Shown here: piece by piece, positions 7,298-15,490 of the stretch
How positions within the stretch are numbered: the stretch's first letter is position 1
Layout: each line of letters begins with the position of its first letter
DNA from: Clostridia bacterium
GTDB taxonomy: Bacteria > Bacillota > Clostridia > Oscillospirales > Acutalibacteraceae
NCBI GenBank assembly: GCA_017453685.1
Contig: JAFTEL010000109.1
Location: 1 to 32,698 of the forward strand
Length of the DNA stretch: 32,698 nt
Direction of reading: 5' to 3'
Position numbers and translations under genes: made by a program
The notes under the pieces: model-generated
The model's input: the letters and a program-made list of their open reading frames with translations, nothing else
Databases searched by the model: none
Told to the model about the DNA's origin: nothing

Positions 7298-9481
7298 TTA
7301 TTCTTCAACGGCTTTGAAGTACAGGGCAAGGCTTTCGCCGTCGGTCTGCTTCATTTTGGTCAGGTTCAGCCCGGCGTTCATCAGCGCCGCGCCGGAGCGC
7401 GTGAGGTCAAGCGCTTCGCAATAATAGGTTTTGTTCGGGTCGAGCCCCTTGAGACGCAGCGGGAACGCGCTGGATTCGGGGCAGCGGATGATGACCACGG
7501 TGAACAGCGCCTCGCTCTTGTCGGGCGCGACGTGGCCCCACGCGCAGCGGAAGGTGTTGTCGGTGGGGGCGATGAGGCGGTAGAAATCGCCGAAATGCGT
7601 CAGGTTATAATACTTGTGGTAGTCGGCGACCTGTTTGCGGACGATCGCCTTTTCCTCGTCGGTGAGCTTGTTGGGGTCGAGCTCGTAGCCGAAGGAGCCG
7701 CTCATGGCGACGTTGCCCTTGGTGACGTAGCCGGTGCGGCTGTTGGCCGAAACGTGCGCGCCCACGCAGGAGGTCGGGTAGCACATCGAGGTGCCGAACT
7801 GGATGGTGAGGCGTTCGAGGGGGTCGGTGTTGTCGCTGCACCAGATCTGGGGCGAGAAATACAGCATGCCCGGGTCGAAGCGGCCGCCGCCGCCCGAGCA
7901 GTTTTCAATGAGCAGGTCGGGGAACGCCTTGGTCAGGCGATCCATCAGCTCATAGGTTCCCAGCACGAAGCGGTGGAACACCTCCTGCTGCCGTTCGGGC
8001 GGCAAAAGCGCCGAACCCGCCTCGGTGATGTTGCGGTTGAAATCCCATTTGAGATAATCGATCTTATTGTTGCTCAGCACCGCGCTCATCTGCTCAAAGA
8101 TGTTGTCGCGCACGTCCTGCCTTGTCATATCCAGCACGCACTGGTGGTGACCCAGCGAGCGGGCGCGGTCAGGCACGTGCAGGCACCAGTCGGGGTGTGC
8201 GCGGTAGAGGTCGGAATCGGGCGAGATCATTTCCGGCTCGTACCAGATGCCGAATTTCATGCCCAGCTCGTTCACGCGGCGGATGAGTTCGGACAGCCCG
8301 CCGGGCAGCTTTTTTTCGTTCACGAACCAGTCGCCCAGCGAGTTGGTGTCGTCGTTGCGGCAGCCGAACCAGCCGTCGTCCATCACCAGCATTTCCACGC
8401 CCATTTCTTTGGCGCGCGCGGCGAAGGAGACGAGCTTATCGGTGTCGAAATCAAAGTAGGCGGCTTCCCAGCTGTTGATGAGCAGCGGACGCTTTTCGGT
8501 CTTCCAGCGGCCGCGGATGAGGTTGTTGTTGTAAAGGCGGTGGAAAATGCGGCTCATTTCGCCGATACCGTCGGGCGTGAACACCATGACGACCTCGGGC
8601 GCGGTGAAATGCTCGCCCGCTTCAAGCCGCCAGCAGAAATCGGTGGAATTGATGCCCATCAGGAAGCGGGTCGTGCTGTTGAAATCCACTTCCACCTCGG
8701 CGGCGAAGTTGCCGCTGTAAACGAAGTTGAAGCCGTAAACGTCGCCATGATCCTCGCTCGCGTCTTTTTTCGCCAGCGCCACAAAGGGATTGTGCTGATG
8801 GCTGGAAGAGCCGCGCTTGCTGGCGATGGACTGGATGCCGTGGCTGAGCGGACGGGTGGTGAGCGTACGCTCCTTGACCCACTTGCCGTAGAGGTGCATC
8901 ATGTTGTAATCCATGTCGGGCAGATCGACGCAGGCGGAATACACGCGCTGCAGATCCATCGGGCGGTCGGACGTGTTTTCAATCCGAACGCTGCGGGTCA
9001 TCGCGCCCGTGTTGTTGAAAACGGTGTAGAGCAGCGTGACCTTCGCGCCCGTCACCGCGTCGAGTGCTTCAAGTTCCAGCGTCTGCGCTTCGTCAGGGCT
9101 GTTGGCGTACAGCGCGGGCAGCCCTTCCAGAGCGGGCTTGCCGTCATAGATGCGGTGCGACACGTAGCGGATATCGGTGGCGGCGTTGCCGTCGGCGTTG
9201 CGGATGGCGAGGGCGGACAGGCGCATATCACCCGTGCCGTTGCAGGGGTATTCCTGCGGAAACGCGTCGAGCGAGAAATAATAATCGTCGATGTGCGCGG
9301 GCGCGGCGCTGAACGAGGCGCTGCCGTCGCGGTACGCCAGATCGGTCAGATCAAAATCGGGGATTCTGGCGCCGTAGTAAAGGTGGATGAGATAGTTCTC
9401 GTCATACACCTGAAAGATGTAACTTGAAGTCGCGGTGTCGAGCTTGAAAATCTTGTTTTTTTCGTCAAAGAAAATAGGCAA
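7298..9481 (-). CDS. Alpha-galactosidase, glycoside hydrolase family 36
   Basis: A cytosolic enzyme of 727 residues, the usual length for bacterial GH36, releasing alpha-galactose from raffinose-type sugars or galactomannan oligomers. It has the N-terminal beta-sandwich, then a TIM barrel. KWDFNR contains the nucleophile Asp480, and the SDNTD segment contains the acid/base Asp550, 70 residues later as in characterised GH36 enzymes. ENCSGGGGRFD and DDGWFG are also family marks. I place the start at the TTG of 9481: GGAGGG lies 6 nt upstream and the product then starts MPIFFDEKNKIF, as homologues do. The frame extends to a TTG at 9502 without ribosome-site support. First gene of the operon with the phosphatase and cca. 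Confidence 0.95.
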   Translation of the reverse strand: MPIFFDEKNKIFKLDTATSSYIFQVYDENYLIHLYYGARIPDFDLTDLAYRDGSASFSAAPAHIDDYYFSLDAFPQEYPCNGTGDMRLSALAIRNADGNAATDIRYVSHRIYDGKPALEGLPALYANSPDEAQTLELEALDAVTGAKVTLLYTVFNNTGAMTRSVRIENTSDRPMDLQRVYSACVDLPDMDYNMMHLYGKWVKERTLTTRPLSHGIQSIASKRGSSSHQHNPFVALAKKDASEDHGDVYGFNFVYSGNFAAEVEVDFNSTTRFLMGINSTDFCWRLEAGEHFTAPEVVMVFTPDGIGEMSRIFHRLYNNNLIRGRWKTEKRPLLINSWEAAYFDFDTDKLVSFAARAKEMGVEMLVMDDGWFGCRNDDTNSLGDWFVNEKKLPGGLSELIRRVNELGMKFGIWYEPEMISPDSDLYRAHPDWCLHVPDRARSLGHHQCVLDMTRQDVRDNIFEQMSAVLSNNKIDYLKWDFNRNITEAGSALLPPERQQEVFHRFVLGTYELMDRLTKAFPDLLIENCSGGGGRFDPGMLYFSPQIWCSDNTDPLERLTIQFGTSMCYPTSCVGAHVSANSRTGYVTKGNVAMSGSFGYELDPNKLTDEEKAIVRKQVADYHKYYNLTHFGDFYRLIAPTDNTFRCAWGHVAPDKSEALFTVVIIRCPESSAFPLRLKGLDPNKTYYCEALDLTRSGAALMNAGLNLTKMKQTDGESLALYFKAVEE

Positions 9482-9514
9482 AGGTATCCCTCCATAACAC
9501 AATAATACGCTTAT

Positions 9515-9543
9515 ATTTTAACGGTATTTTGCCCGCTTGGCAA
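9515..9543 (-). promoter_or_regulatory. Promoter of the alpha-galactosidase operon
   Basis: Minus strand TTGCCA (9543-9538), 17 nt, TAAAAT (9520-9515), about 34 nt before the TTG start. GCCCG/CGGGC words flank the -35 (9531-9555) and could be an operator, but this is weak. Confidence 0.75.
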
Positions 9544-9554
9544 GGGATTTCGGG

Positions 9555-9592
9555 CAAAAAAACAAAAGCCCCGACGCCTTTGTGCGTCAGGG
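9555..9592 (-). terminator. Terminator of the 51-residue peptide gene
   Basis: On the minus strand CCCTGACGC pairs with GCGTCGGGG across a 6-nt loop (9592-9569), followed by TTTTGTTTTTTT (9567-9556). A textbook intrinsic terminator 41 nt past the stop codon. Confidence 0.92.
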
Positions 9593-9633
9593 TCTTTGCT
9601 CAATGATCATTCAGCAAACGAACAATTAGCCGA

Positions 9634-9789
9634 TTAGCCGGCAACCTTCTGGATAGCTTCAACGATAGCGAGGCAAGCATCCTTCAGACCGTCGAAGTTG
9701 ATGGCGGCGTAAGCCTTGGCGATGTCGTCAAGCTTGATAGCATTGAAGAAAGCGACGATCGCGTTCACAACGATAGTAATGTAATCCAT
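9634..9789 (-). CDS. 51-residue amphipathic peptide, own promoter and terminator
   Basis: A small ORF starting MDYITIVVNAIVAFF and ending AIQKVAG, with GGAGG 8 nt before the ATG. Residues 4-18 are strongly hydrophobic. Residues 20-30 and 34-50 look like amphipathic helices separated by NFDG. Net charge is about -2. There is no Cys pair, no classical signal peptide and no Gly-Gly leader cleavage site. No modification, transport or immunity gene lies beside it. It is a single-gene transcription unit with a good promoter, a perfect ribosome site and a strong terminator, which argues that it is real and abundant. I do not recognise the family. It could be a membrane-active peptide, a leaderless bacteriocin or a small structural protein; none of these is shown. 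Confidence 0.85.
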   Translation of the reverse strand: MDYITIVVNAIVAFFNAIKLDDIAKAYAAINFDGLKDACLAIVEAIQKVAG

Positions 9790-9824
9790 TCTGTTGCACC
9801 TCCTCCACTTTTATATTTGGAATC

Positions 9825-9853
9825 ATGATAGCACAAAATCTTGGCTTTGTCTA
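9825..9853 (-). promoter_or_regulatory. Promoter of the 51-residue peptide gene
   Basis: Minus strand TAGACA (9853-9848), 17 nt, TATCAT (9830-9825), about 36 nt before the ATG. Confidence 0.8.
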
Positions 9854-9942
9854 CCACTGAACCGAAATTTTCATATTTTTCCAATTTCCGCTATAAAAAA
9901 ACGGCGAAAACAGGGAAAGTTGTGCAAATTGTGCAGAAAAGC

Positions 9943-11049
9943 TCAGCGGCGTTGTTCCAAAAGCGCGAGGATGCGCGCGCAGGAGCCGCCGTCCACGCTT
10001 GCCAGATTCTTTTCGCGGAACGATTTGCGCGCGGTCGGATCGTCCGGCTGCTTCATCGCGGCGATCAGCTCCGCCATCGTTTCGCAGACCGTGCCCGGCA
10101 CGCCCGTGCGGTAGTCGAAATAGAACGAGCGGGTCTTTTCATAGCGTTCCAGATCGGGCGCAAAGAAAAAACAGGGCTTGTCCAGCAGCGCGAAATCCAT
10201 GCAGATGGAGGAATAATCGGTGATGAGTTTTTCGCAGATCAGCGTCAGCTCGTTCACCGCGGGATAATCGGTGACGTCCACGGCGTCGGGAAACGCGCGC
10301 ACCGTATGTACCTGCGGGTGCAGGCGAACCAGCAGAGCATAATCTTCGCCCAGTTCTTTCGCCAGCAGCGCGGAATCGAACGAATCCGAAAAAGATTTGT
10401 CCCACGCCGCGTCTTCCCGAAACGTCGGGGCGTAGAGCACCAATCTTTTGCCCGCGCACTGCGGATAGCGTTCGTCAAATTTCGTGCGCAGTTCCTCGGC
10501 GTTTTGCGCTTTGAGCAGCGCGTCCGCGCGGGGGGAGCCCAGCGGCAGCACCTGTTCGGGCGCCACGCCGAACGCGCCCGCGTAGATCGGCTGGACGGCG
10601 GGCGAAGAGCAAATGACATAGGTCAGCTTTTGATTGGCGGCGATTTCGCGGCGGCGCACCGCGGGCGGCTGGTCGATATCCAGCCCGAAGCGCTTGAACG
10701 CGCCCTCCGCGTGCCAAAGCTGGATGACGGTCGTTTCATCGGAAAAATCCAGGTAGCCCAGCGGCATGAAGTTATCGTTGAGAAAAACGGTCTTGGCGCG
10801 CGCAAGCTGAAAAGCCTTTGTTGTGAAAAAGCGCAGCGCCGAACCGAAGCCGCTGAGATCAGCGTGGGAAAGGCGCAAAAAACGGCAGCCGCCCTTTTCC
10901 TTCAGCGCCGTTTCGACCTCGCCCAGACTGTCGTTGAACGAGGCGTTGTGCGGCGAGATCAGGGCGACCAGATCGGGGTCGACGCCCCGATGCAGCCGCC
11001 GTGACAGCCAAAAGAAAAACGCGAACAGCCGATAAAAAAGTTCTTTCAT
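9943..11049 (-). CDS. CDP-glycerol/ribitol glycerophosphotransferase (TagF/TarF-like)
   Basis: A 368-residue membrane-associated transferase of the Glyphos_transf family (PF04464), which adds polyol phosphate from a CDP-activated donor to a teichoic acid chain. Visible motifs are LWHAEGAFKRFG (family HxxG-type active-site loop), LPLGSPR, LYAPTFR, RLHP and LITDYSSICMDFALL; the last is the typical donor-binding block. An amphipathic N-terminus (KELFYRLFAFFFWLSRRL) may bind the membrane. The length suits a single catalytic domain without a long accessory region. It starts 3 nt after tarJ and is the last gene of the operon. With TarI and TarJ making CDP-ribitol, ribitol phosphate is the likely substrate, but primase or polymerase action cannot be told apart. 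Confidence 0.9.
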   Translation of the reverse strand: MKELFYRLFAFFFWLSRRLHRGVDPDLVALISPHNASFNDSLGEVETALKEKGGCRFLRLSHADLSGFGSALRFFTTKAFQLARAKTVFLNDNFMPLGYLDFSDETTVIQLWHAEGAFKRFGLDIDQPPAVRRREIAANQKLTYVICSSPAVQPIYAGAFGVAPEQVLPLGSPRADALLKAQNAEELRTKFDERYPQCAGKRLVLYAPTFREDAAWDKSFSDSFDSALLAKELGEDYALLVRLHPQVHTVRAFPDAVDVTDYPAVNELTLICEKLITDYSSICMDFALLDKPCFFFAPDLERYEKTRSFYFDYRTGVPGTVCETMAELIAAMKQPDDPTARKSFREKNLASVDGGSCARILALLEQRR

Positions 11050-11052
11050 AGC

Positions 11053-12081
11053 CTATTTTTTCCAATCAATGACCGTCTTGCCGAAGCTGCGGTGGATATC
11101 GGAATCGAACGCCTTGTGCAGGTCGGGGATGCAGGTCACCGGCACCACGTCGCCTACTAAATTGTCCAGATAAGACACCATGTGCGGATGCGCGGCAAAC
11201 AGATCGACCGTCGCCTGAAAATCGGCGGCGCTGCTGCGGGAGGAGCCGCACAGGCGAAGCCCTTTTTCCAGCACCATGCGGGTGTTGATATCCACAAAGT
11301 TTTCGCTCACGCCCATCAGGCAGATCGTGCCCTCGGGGTTGATCAGATCGATCATCTGGTTGATGGCGGGACGGCAGCCCGCGCCGCCGACGCACTCGAA
11401 CGCGTGGTCAACGGTCAGCCCCTCCGGCACATGATCGACGTGGTAAGTGCCCTCGGCAAACGAAAAATAGGAGAGCTTTTCCTCGACCGTGCCGAAGACA
11501 TAGAGCTTGGAATCGGGAAACTGATAATGCAGCACCAGCGCGGCGATGTAGCCCACGTTGCCGTCGCCCCAAACGCCGATCTTGTCGCGCCGCTCATGCG
11601 AAAAGCGGCGGAAGCGGTCGACCGCGTGCACGCACACGCTCACCAGCTCGGTGAACGAGGCCACGTTCAGGTTCTTGACGGCTTCGGGCAGCTTCACCAG
11701 CCGGTCGGGCGTGCAGGCGATGAGATCCTGCAAAAAGCCGTCGTAACCGCTGGAGCGGAAGTAGCTGGACAGGCGGTAATTTTCGGCGATGATCTCGTCC
11801 TCTTCGGTGGGCACGGTCGGCACGGGCACGACCAGATCGCCGACCGAAAACGTGTTCGTCGGGTCATAGATCACCTGCGCCACGCACTCATGGATGAGCG
11901 CCATGGGCAGCTTTTTTTTGAGCGCCGCCTGCGAGCGGGTGCCCTGATAATAACGTTGGTCGGCTTTGCAGATGGACATTTTGACCGGGCGGAGCAGCAC
12001 GCTTTTGCCGTCCAGCTCCTGCTCTTTATAAGTCACGTCGATCATGCGGGGCGCGATCAACTGATAAACAGCATTAATCAT
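11053..12081 (-). CDS. tarJ: Ribitol-5-phosphate dehydrogenase, TarJ type
   Basis: A 342-residue medium-chain (zinc-type) dehydrogenase. In the TarJ family it reduces ribulose-5-phosphate to ribitol-5-phosphate with NADPH. Cys38 in SICKADQRYYQG and the HEC segment near residue 64 fit the catalytic zinc site. The Rossmann fold appears as VWGDGNVGYIAALVL (GxGxxG) at about residue 169. A short direct domain link to tarI (70 bp) is the main reason to call it TarJ rather than a general alcohol dehydrogenase. It makes the substrate that TarI then activates with CTP for teichoic acid synthesis. The ribosome site before its ATG is weak, and a small GC-rich hairpin lies in the 70-bp gap. Confidence 0.88.
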   Translation of the reverse strand: MINAVYQLIAPRMIDVTYKEQELDGKSVLLRPVKMSICKADQRYYQGTRSQAALKKKLPMALIHECVAQVIYDPTNTFSVGDLVVPVPTVPTEEDEIIAENYRLSSYFRSSGYDGFLQDLIACTPDRLVKLPEAVKNLNVASFTELVSVCVHAVDRFRRFSHERRDKIGVWGDGNVGYIAALVLHYQFPDSKLYVFGTVEEKLSYFSFAEGTYHVDHVPEGLTVDHAFECVGGAGCRPAINQMIDLINPEGTICLMGVSENFVDINTRMVLEKGLRLCGSSRSSAADFQATVDLFAAHPHMVSYLDNLVGDVVPVTCIPDLHKAFDSDIHRSFGKTVIDWKK

Positions 12082-12151
12082 CGTTCAGAAATGCGCGGCG
12101 CAGAAGCCGCGGCTTGTCCTTTCCTGAATTTGCCGATTCAAGCGGGGTTTC

Positions 12152-12868
12152 TCACTTGTTGTATTCGGGGTCGTTGAGGAGCGCCTGCGCGATCTTCATA
12201 TCGAACGGATAGGTGATCTTGATGTTGAACACTTCGCCCTTGACCAGATGCACGGGCTCGCCCTTGAGCACGTACATTTTGCACGCGTCGGTCAGACTCG
12301 CCTTTTCTTCGGGCGTGAGGGAAAGGTAGATTTCTTTCAATCGTTTGGCTTTGAAGCACTGCGGGGTCTGCCCCTGATACATCTTGCTGCGCAGCGGCAC
12401 GGCGGAAATGGTTTTCCCGTCCTCACATTCCACGATGGTGTCCACCGCGGGCTCAGCCACGTCGCACGCGCCGTATTGCAGCGTCGCGTCGATGCATTCC
12501 TCAATGATGCGGTGGGTCACGAACGGGCGCACGGCGTCATGCGTGACGATCACGGTGTCGTCCGCCAGCCCGTAGTTTTCTTCAATGTAGGCGATGGCGT
12601 TCATGATGGTGTCGTTGCGGGTCTCGCCCCCGTCGATCACCGCTACGCGGTCGGTCTTGCCCAGCTCTTTTTCGATGAGATTCTGCGCGTGATTCACCCA
12701 GGATTTATGGGTCGGCACGATCACCTTTTCAAAGCGCGGGTTCACGAAAAACTTTTCGACCGTATGCACCAAGATGGGTTTGTTTCCCAGCTTGAAAAAC
12801 TGTTTGGGCATATCGGTGTTGCCCATGCGGCTGCCCTTGCCGCCTGCCAGAACTACTGCGAAAATCAT
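12152..12868 (-). CDS. tarI: Ribitol-5-phosphate cytidylyltransferase, TarI type
   Basis: A 238-residue nucleotidyltransferase of the IspD/TarI family. The N-terminal CTP-binding signature is VVLAGGKGSRMG, followed by MPKQF, and a metal/substrate motif THDAVRPFV lies near the middle, as in this family. TarI joins CTP and ribitol-5-phosphate into CDP-ribitol. IspD of the isoprenoid pathway is the close alternative, but adjacency to tarJ and a polyol phosphotransferase favours TarI. AAGGAGGG precedes the ATG. It follows the ABC exporter ATPase by 25 bp in one operon. Confidence 0.9.
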   Translation of the reverse strand: MIFAVVLAGGKGSRMGNTDMPKQFFKLGNKPILVHTVEKFFVNPRFEKVIVPTHKSWVNHAQNLIEKELGKTDRVAVIDGGETRNDTIMNAIAYIEENYGLADDTVIVTHDAVRPFVTHRIIEECIDATLQYGACDVAEPAVDTIVECEDGKTISAVPLRSKMYQGQTPQCFKAKRLKEIYLSLTPEEKASLTDACKMYVLKGEPVHLVKGEVFNIKITYPFDMKIAQALLNDPEYNK

Positions 12869-12893
12869 GGAGAGCCCTCCTTATGTTCCGTGT

Positions 12894-13637
12894 TTATTTC
12901 GATTTGATTTTTTCGTCGTAAAGGTCGCAGATCTCATTCACGCCGCCCGCGGCGATCAGCTTGCCGTGGTCGAGCAGGATCGCCCGGTTGCACAGCCGCC
13001 GCACCTGCGCGGTGTTATGCGAAACGAACAGCACCGTCACGCCCTTGTCGAACATGGTCTTGATCTTGTTCTCGCTCTTGATGCGGAACTTGGCGTCGCC
13101 CACCGAAAGCACCTCGTCGAGAATGAGGATCTCAGGGTCGACCGCCGTGGCGATGGCGAAGCCCAGGCGCGCCCGCATGCCCGAAGAATAGTTTTTGACG
13201 GGTACGTCGATAAAATCCTTCAGTTCGGAGAATTCGACGATCTCATCGTACCGCTCGTTGATGTATTTGCGGGAATAGCCCATCGTCGCGCCGTAAAGAT
13301 AAATATTCTCTTTGCCGGAATAGTTCATGTCGAACCCCGCGCCCAATTCCAGCAGCGGCGCGATCACGCCGTCAACATAGATGCTGCCCTTGGTGGGCTT
13401 GAGTACGCCGGCGATGACCTTAAGCAGCGTGGATTTGCCCGCGCCGTTAAAGCCCAGAATGCCGATGCGTTCGCCCTTTTCCACCTCGAACGAGATATCC
13501 TGCAGCGCCCAGAACTCGGTGAAATGCAGCTTGCGGGTGACGAGCTTGATGAAATATTCCTTGACGTTGTCGATCTTTTCTTTGTTGAGGTTGAACAGCA
13601 CGCTCACGTTGTCAACCTTGATCGCCAGTTTACCCAT
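12894..13637 (-). CDS. Teichoic acid/polysaccharide ABC exporter ATPase (TagH-like)
   Basis: A 247-residue ABC ATPase of the polysaccharide/teichoic acid export group. Walker A is GFNGAGKST, the signature is [12 protein letters not shown], Walker B is [13 protein letters not shown], and the switch His is in FVSHN. The [19 protein letters not shown] start is typical of TagH, RfbB and Wzt. The C-terminal substrate-binding extension of full TagH or Wzt is missing, so it is the short form. With the permease 8 bp upstream it should move lipid-linked polymer across the membrane. GAGGT precedes the ATG. Confidence 0.93.
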   Translation of the reverse strand: MGKLAIKVDNVSVLFNLNKEKIDNVKEYFIKLVTRKLHFTEFWALQDISFEVEKGERIGILGFNGAGKSTLLKVIAGVLKPTKGSIYVDGVIAPLLELGAGFDMNYSGKENIYLYGATMGYSRKYINERYDEIVEFSELKDFIDVPVKNYSSGMRARLGFAIATAVDPEILILDEVLSVGDAKFRIKSENKIKTMFDKGVTVLFVSHNTAQVRRLCNRAILLDHGKLIAAGGVNEICDLYDEKIKSK

Positions 13638-13645
13638 TGTTTACC

Positions 13646-14497
13646 TCACAGATGGAGAATGAATTTATCCTGCTTTTTGTAGAACACCCAGACGCCCAGC
13701 AGCAGCATCACGCCGCTGAAGCCGGTCGCGTACCAGAACCAGTTCCAGTTCCACATTTCGCCGTAAAGCACGCAGGAGCGGAACATCTGCACGATGGAAT
13801 AGAGCGGATTCGCCATAAGCACGTACTGGATCCACTTGTTGGTGCCGAGGGTCTTGACCGTGTAGAAAATGGGGGTCATGTAAAACAGCAGCATACAGAA
13901 CACTTCGTAGAGATATTCCATATCCTTGAAAAACACGTTGAGCGTGCAGATGATCATACCGACGCCCAGCGACAGCACCAGCAGGATCAGCACCGGCACG
14001 AAAGAGAGCAGGATGTAGGGCGTGAGGTGCAGATCGGGTACCTTTTTGATGAGCATGTAGTAAGCCATCATCACCACCAGAACGCTCAGGGAAATGACGA
14101 AGGTGACGAAGGTGGAAAGCACGTTGGAAAGCGGGTAAATATATTTGGGTACGTACACTTTTTTGATCACGCTCGCGCTGTTGCGGATGGAGCGCATGGC
14201 GCGCTTGGTCGACTGCGAATAGAATTCATACAGCAGCCTGCCGCACAGCAGGTAGAGCGGGTAGCAGACCACGCCCTCGTTGCTCCTGCCGAAGATGTTG
14301 CCGAACACCAGCGCCAGCACGATGGTGGTCATCAGCGGCTGCAAAAACGTCCAGAACACGCCCAGAACCGAGTTGCGGTATTGGAGCTTGACGTTTTTGC
14401 GCACGATCTCCATGAGCAGATAGCGGTATTTTTGAAAATTGCGGAAGTAGCGGCTCAGCCAGAAGCGCTTGCCCTTCTTGTTTTCAGCGGTCGTCAT
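13646..14497 (-). CDS. Teichoic acid/polysaccharide ABC exporter permease (TagG-like)
   Basis: A 283-residue ABC-2 type permease with six hydrophobic segments. The N-terminal part, YLLMEIVRKNVKLQYR followed by SVLGVFWTFLQPL, is the interface-helix pattern of TagG, RfbA and Wzm. It pairs with the ATPase that begins 8 bp downstream, and follows a GT2 gene by 7 bp. The tight spacing marks a single operon. Likely cargo is the undecaprenyl-linked teichoic acid or a related wall glycopolymer made by the neighbouring genes. Confidence 0.92.
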   Translation of the reverse strand: MTTAENKKGKRFWLSRYFRNFQKYRYLLMEIVRKNVKLQYRNSVLGVFWTFLQPLMTTIVLALVFGNIFGRSNEGVVCYPLYLLCGRLLYEFYSQSTKRAMRSIRNSASVIKKVYVPKYIYPLSNVLSTFVTFVISLSVLVVMMAYYMLIKKVPDLHLTPYILLSFVPVLILLVLSLGVGMIICTLNVFFKDMEYLYEVFCMLLFYMTPIFYTVKTLGTNKWIQYVLMANPLYSIVQMFRSCVLYGEMWNWNWFWYATGFSGVMLLLGVWVFYKKQDKFILHL

Positions 14498-14504
14498 AAA
14501 TCGC

Positions 14505-15308
14505 TTACCCTTTCCGAAACGCCCATTTGGTAAAGAATTTGAACATGGAAGAAATCTGCACCAGCGTCAGGCGCAGATCCTTTTTGCTGTCGCGCCCCCA
14601 GACGTGGTAGACCACCGCGTCGGGGTAATAGATCACCTTGGCTTTGGTGCGCACCATGCGCGTGATGTCGCAGTCTTCAAAATAAAGGAAATAGCGCTCG
14701 TCGAACCCGCCGATCTCTTGGAACAGATCGGTGCGGAACATCATGAAGCAGCCCGTGGCGTTCTCGATCTCCTGCGGTACGGTCAGATCAACGTCAAGCA
14801 TGGCGTATTCTTTGAGCAGGGGGCCCGGTTCGTCGCCGTCGCGCAAACGGCTCGCCGCCAGATAGCGCAGCGTGGGCGTGCGCTTGCCCAAAATCTGCGG
14901 CCGCCCGTCGGGGAAGCAGATGCGGGGCGAGAGCAGACCGATCTCGGGGTGCTCGTCCATGTATTCCGCCATCTGCCGGATCACGTCGCAGTCGATGGTG
15001 ATATCGGGGTTGATGACGCAGTGATATTTGGAATCCAGCCGGTCGCGCACCACGTTGTGGCCGCTGCCGAAGCCGGGGTTTTTCCTGTTATAAATGACCT
15101 GAACCTGCGGATAATGCGCTTCGATGTGTTCGGGCGTGCCGTCCGTCGAATCGTTATCCACAGCGTAGAGGGTGAAGTCAATATCCGTCGTGTTTTCCAG
15201 CAGACTTTTGACGGTTTCGTCAATGGTCCTGCTGTTGTTGTGGGTCACGATGCACCCGCTGATTTTACAGTCGATGATGACCAGTCCTTTCGTCGGCAAT
15301 GCCGACAA
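14505..15308 (-). CDS. GT2 glycosyltransferase (rhamnosyltransferase-like), unclear start
   Basis: A 267-residue-or-shorter family 2 glycosyltransferase. It has CIVTHNNSRTI, VDNDSTDGT (nucleotide-sugar binding), PGFGSGHN, INPDITI (the DxD-like site), and FEDCDITRM near the C-terminus, as in WbbL/rhamnosyltransferase-type enzymes. It likely adds a sugar to the teichoic acid linkage unit or a side chain. The start is unresolved: no ATG or GTG occurs before the conserved ISGCIVTHN block. Candidate TTG codons at 15308 and 15299 lie inside a mini-hairpin of the adjacent array. The only ribosome-like site, AAAGGA (15290-15285), would point to an ATC codon near 15278. The array may have displaced the original start. 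Confidence 0.85.
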   Translation of the reverse strand: MSALPTKGLVIIDCKISGCIVTHNNSRTIDETVKSLLENTTDIDFTLYAVDNDSTDGTPEHIEAHYPQVQVIYNRKNPGFGSGHNVVRDRLDSKYHCVINPDITIDCDVIRQMAEYMDEHPEIGLLSPRICFPDGRPQILGKRTPTLRYLAASRLRDGDEPGPLLKEYAMLDVDLTVPQEIENATGCFMMFRTDLFQEIGGFDERYFLYFEDCDITRMVRTKAKVIYYPDAVVYHVWGRDSKKDLRLTLVQISSMFKFFTKWAFRKG

Positions 15309-15488
15309 TGAATTTGCCGACGGGGTCGGCAGCTAAATTGTGCTTCGCACAGCTAAATTATCGTGTGCCACGATAGCGAAATTGAAAATCTGCGGTTTTC
15401 AGCTATTAGCTTCGCGCAGCGAAAATTAGCCCCGAAGGGAATTTAGCTTGTGAAACAAATTTAGCTCGCCCGTCAGGGCGAATTTAGC
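15292..15488. repeat. Mini-hairpin array with AGCTAAATT/AATTTAGCT words
   Basis: Nine small inverted repeats in a row, all different: 15292-15306, 15316-15330, 15340-15350 (loop TTC), 15360-15374 (loop TGC), 15384-15400, 15411-15423 (loop GCA), 15431-15439 (loop GAA), 15449-15457 (loop GAA) and 15467-15480 (loop GTCA). The word between them is AGCTAAATT at 15331 and 15351 (AGCGAAATT at 15375), then the reverse complement AATTTAGCT at 15440 and 15458 (AATTTAGC at 15481). The whole array is thus also a large dyad centred near 15410. It sits between two GT2 genes of the teichoic operon. Confidence 0.9.
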
Positions 15489-15490
15489 AA

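Noticed and set aside
6995..9427. An 810-codon open frame on the plus strand
   Set aside because: It is antisense to the GH36 and phosphatase genes and results from GC-rich codon use. The minus-strand proteins are unmistakable.
9919..9935. Direct repeat TTGTGCA as an operator
   Set aside because: Only two short copies lying downstream of the tagF-like gene; could be chance.
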